This document shows, in pieces, positions 13,724 through 13,731 of a stretch of 13,731 nucleotides of DNA (its first letter is position 1; every line of letters starts with the position of its first letter). The stretch comes from Pseudomonadota bacterium (lineage in GTDB: Bacteria; Pseudomonadota; Gammaproteobacteria; JAKAQQ01). The DNA is taken from positions 1-13,731 of the forward strand of contig JAKARN010000014.1 in NCBI GenBank assembly GCA_021828425.1. The letters run 5' to 3'. A program made the position numbers and the translations under genes. A model generated the notes under the pieces. That model did not search any database. It saw only the letters and a list, made by a program, of their open reading frames with translations, and had not been told where the DNA came from.

Positions 13724-13731
13724 AGATCGGA
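13724..13731. other. Probable Illumina adapter remnant at the right contig end
   Basis: AGATCGGA is the beginning of the common Illumina read-through adapter and the reverse complement of the last eight bases of the remnant at position 1-9. It terminates the window and should not be translated. Confidence 0.83.

Overview
The window looks like one complete metagenome-type contig from a GC-rich, diderm (Gram-negative) proteobacterium. The LPS-transport lipoprotein LptE, the apolipoprotein N-acyltransferase Lnt, type IVa pilins and the block miaB-phoH-ybeY-corC-lnt-leuS-lptE-holA-nadD-rsfS fit a gammaproteobacterium or a near relative such as the Acidithiobacillia. The lineage is an inference from gene order and protein features. 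The first 9 and last 8 bases match the inner end of the standard Illumina adapter, so both tips are probably not genomic.

Left region (1-1265, minus strand): two tandem type IVa major-pilin-like genes, each with its own sigma-54 (-24/-12) promoter. The two promoters share 16 of 18 bases. Between the genes, 100-170 bp upstream of the predicted start of pilin 1 transcription, lie three 15-bp dyads (TGAC-N7-GTCA) spaced exactly 20 bp apart. This is a good candidate for an enhancer bound by a PilR-type activator. Pilin 1 ends in a strong intrinsic terminator.

Middle and right (1375-13478, plus strand): a fused ATP sulfurylase/APS kinase (sat-cysC) is read divergently from pilin 2. It is followed after 31 bp by the housekeeping block: tRNA methylthiolation (miaB), PhoH ATPase, YbeY RNase, CorC-like CBS protein, Lnt, leucyl-tRNA synthetase, LptE, DNA polymerase III delta, NadD and RsfS. 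Apart from the 31-bp sat/miaB gap and a 65-bp lnt/leuS gap, neighbouring genes overlap. Three successive junctions use GTGA (start GTG inside stop TGA). No internal terminator is visible, so the eleven genes could form one transcription unit, ending at a clear intrinsic terminator right after rsfS.

Far right (13510-13731): a weak candidate promoter, two short palindromes and the first 35 codons of a membrane-anchored protein cut off by the contig end. The expected rlmH is not the next gene.

No wholly new system is evident. The most informative features are the pilin control region (paired sigma-54 promoters plus the phased dyad array), the roughly six-fold excess of GGATCC across the window, and the adapter remnants.
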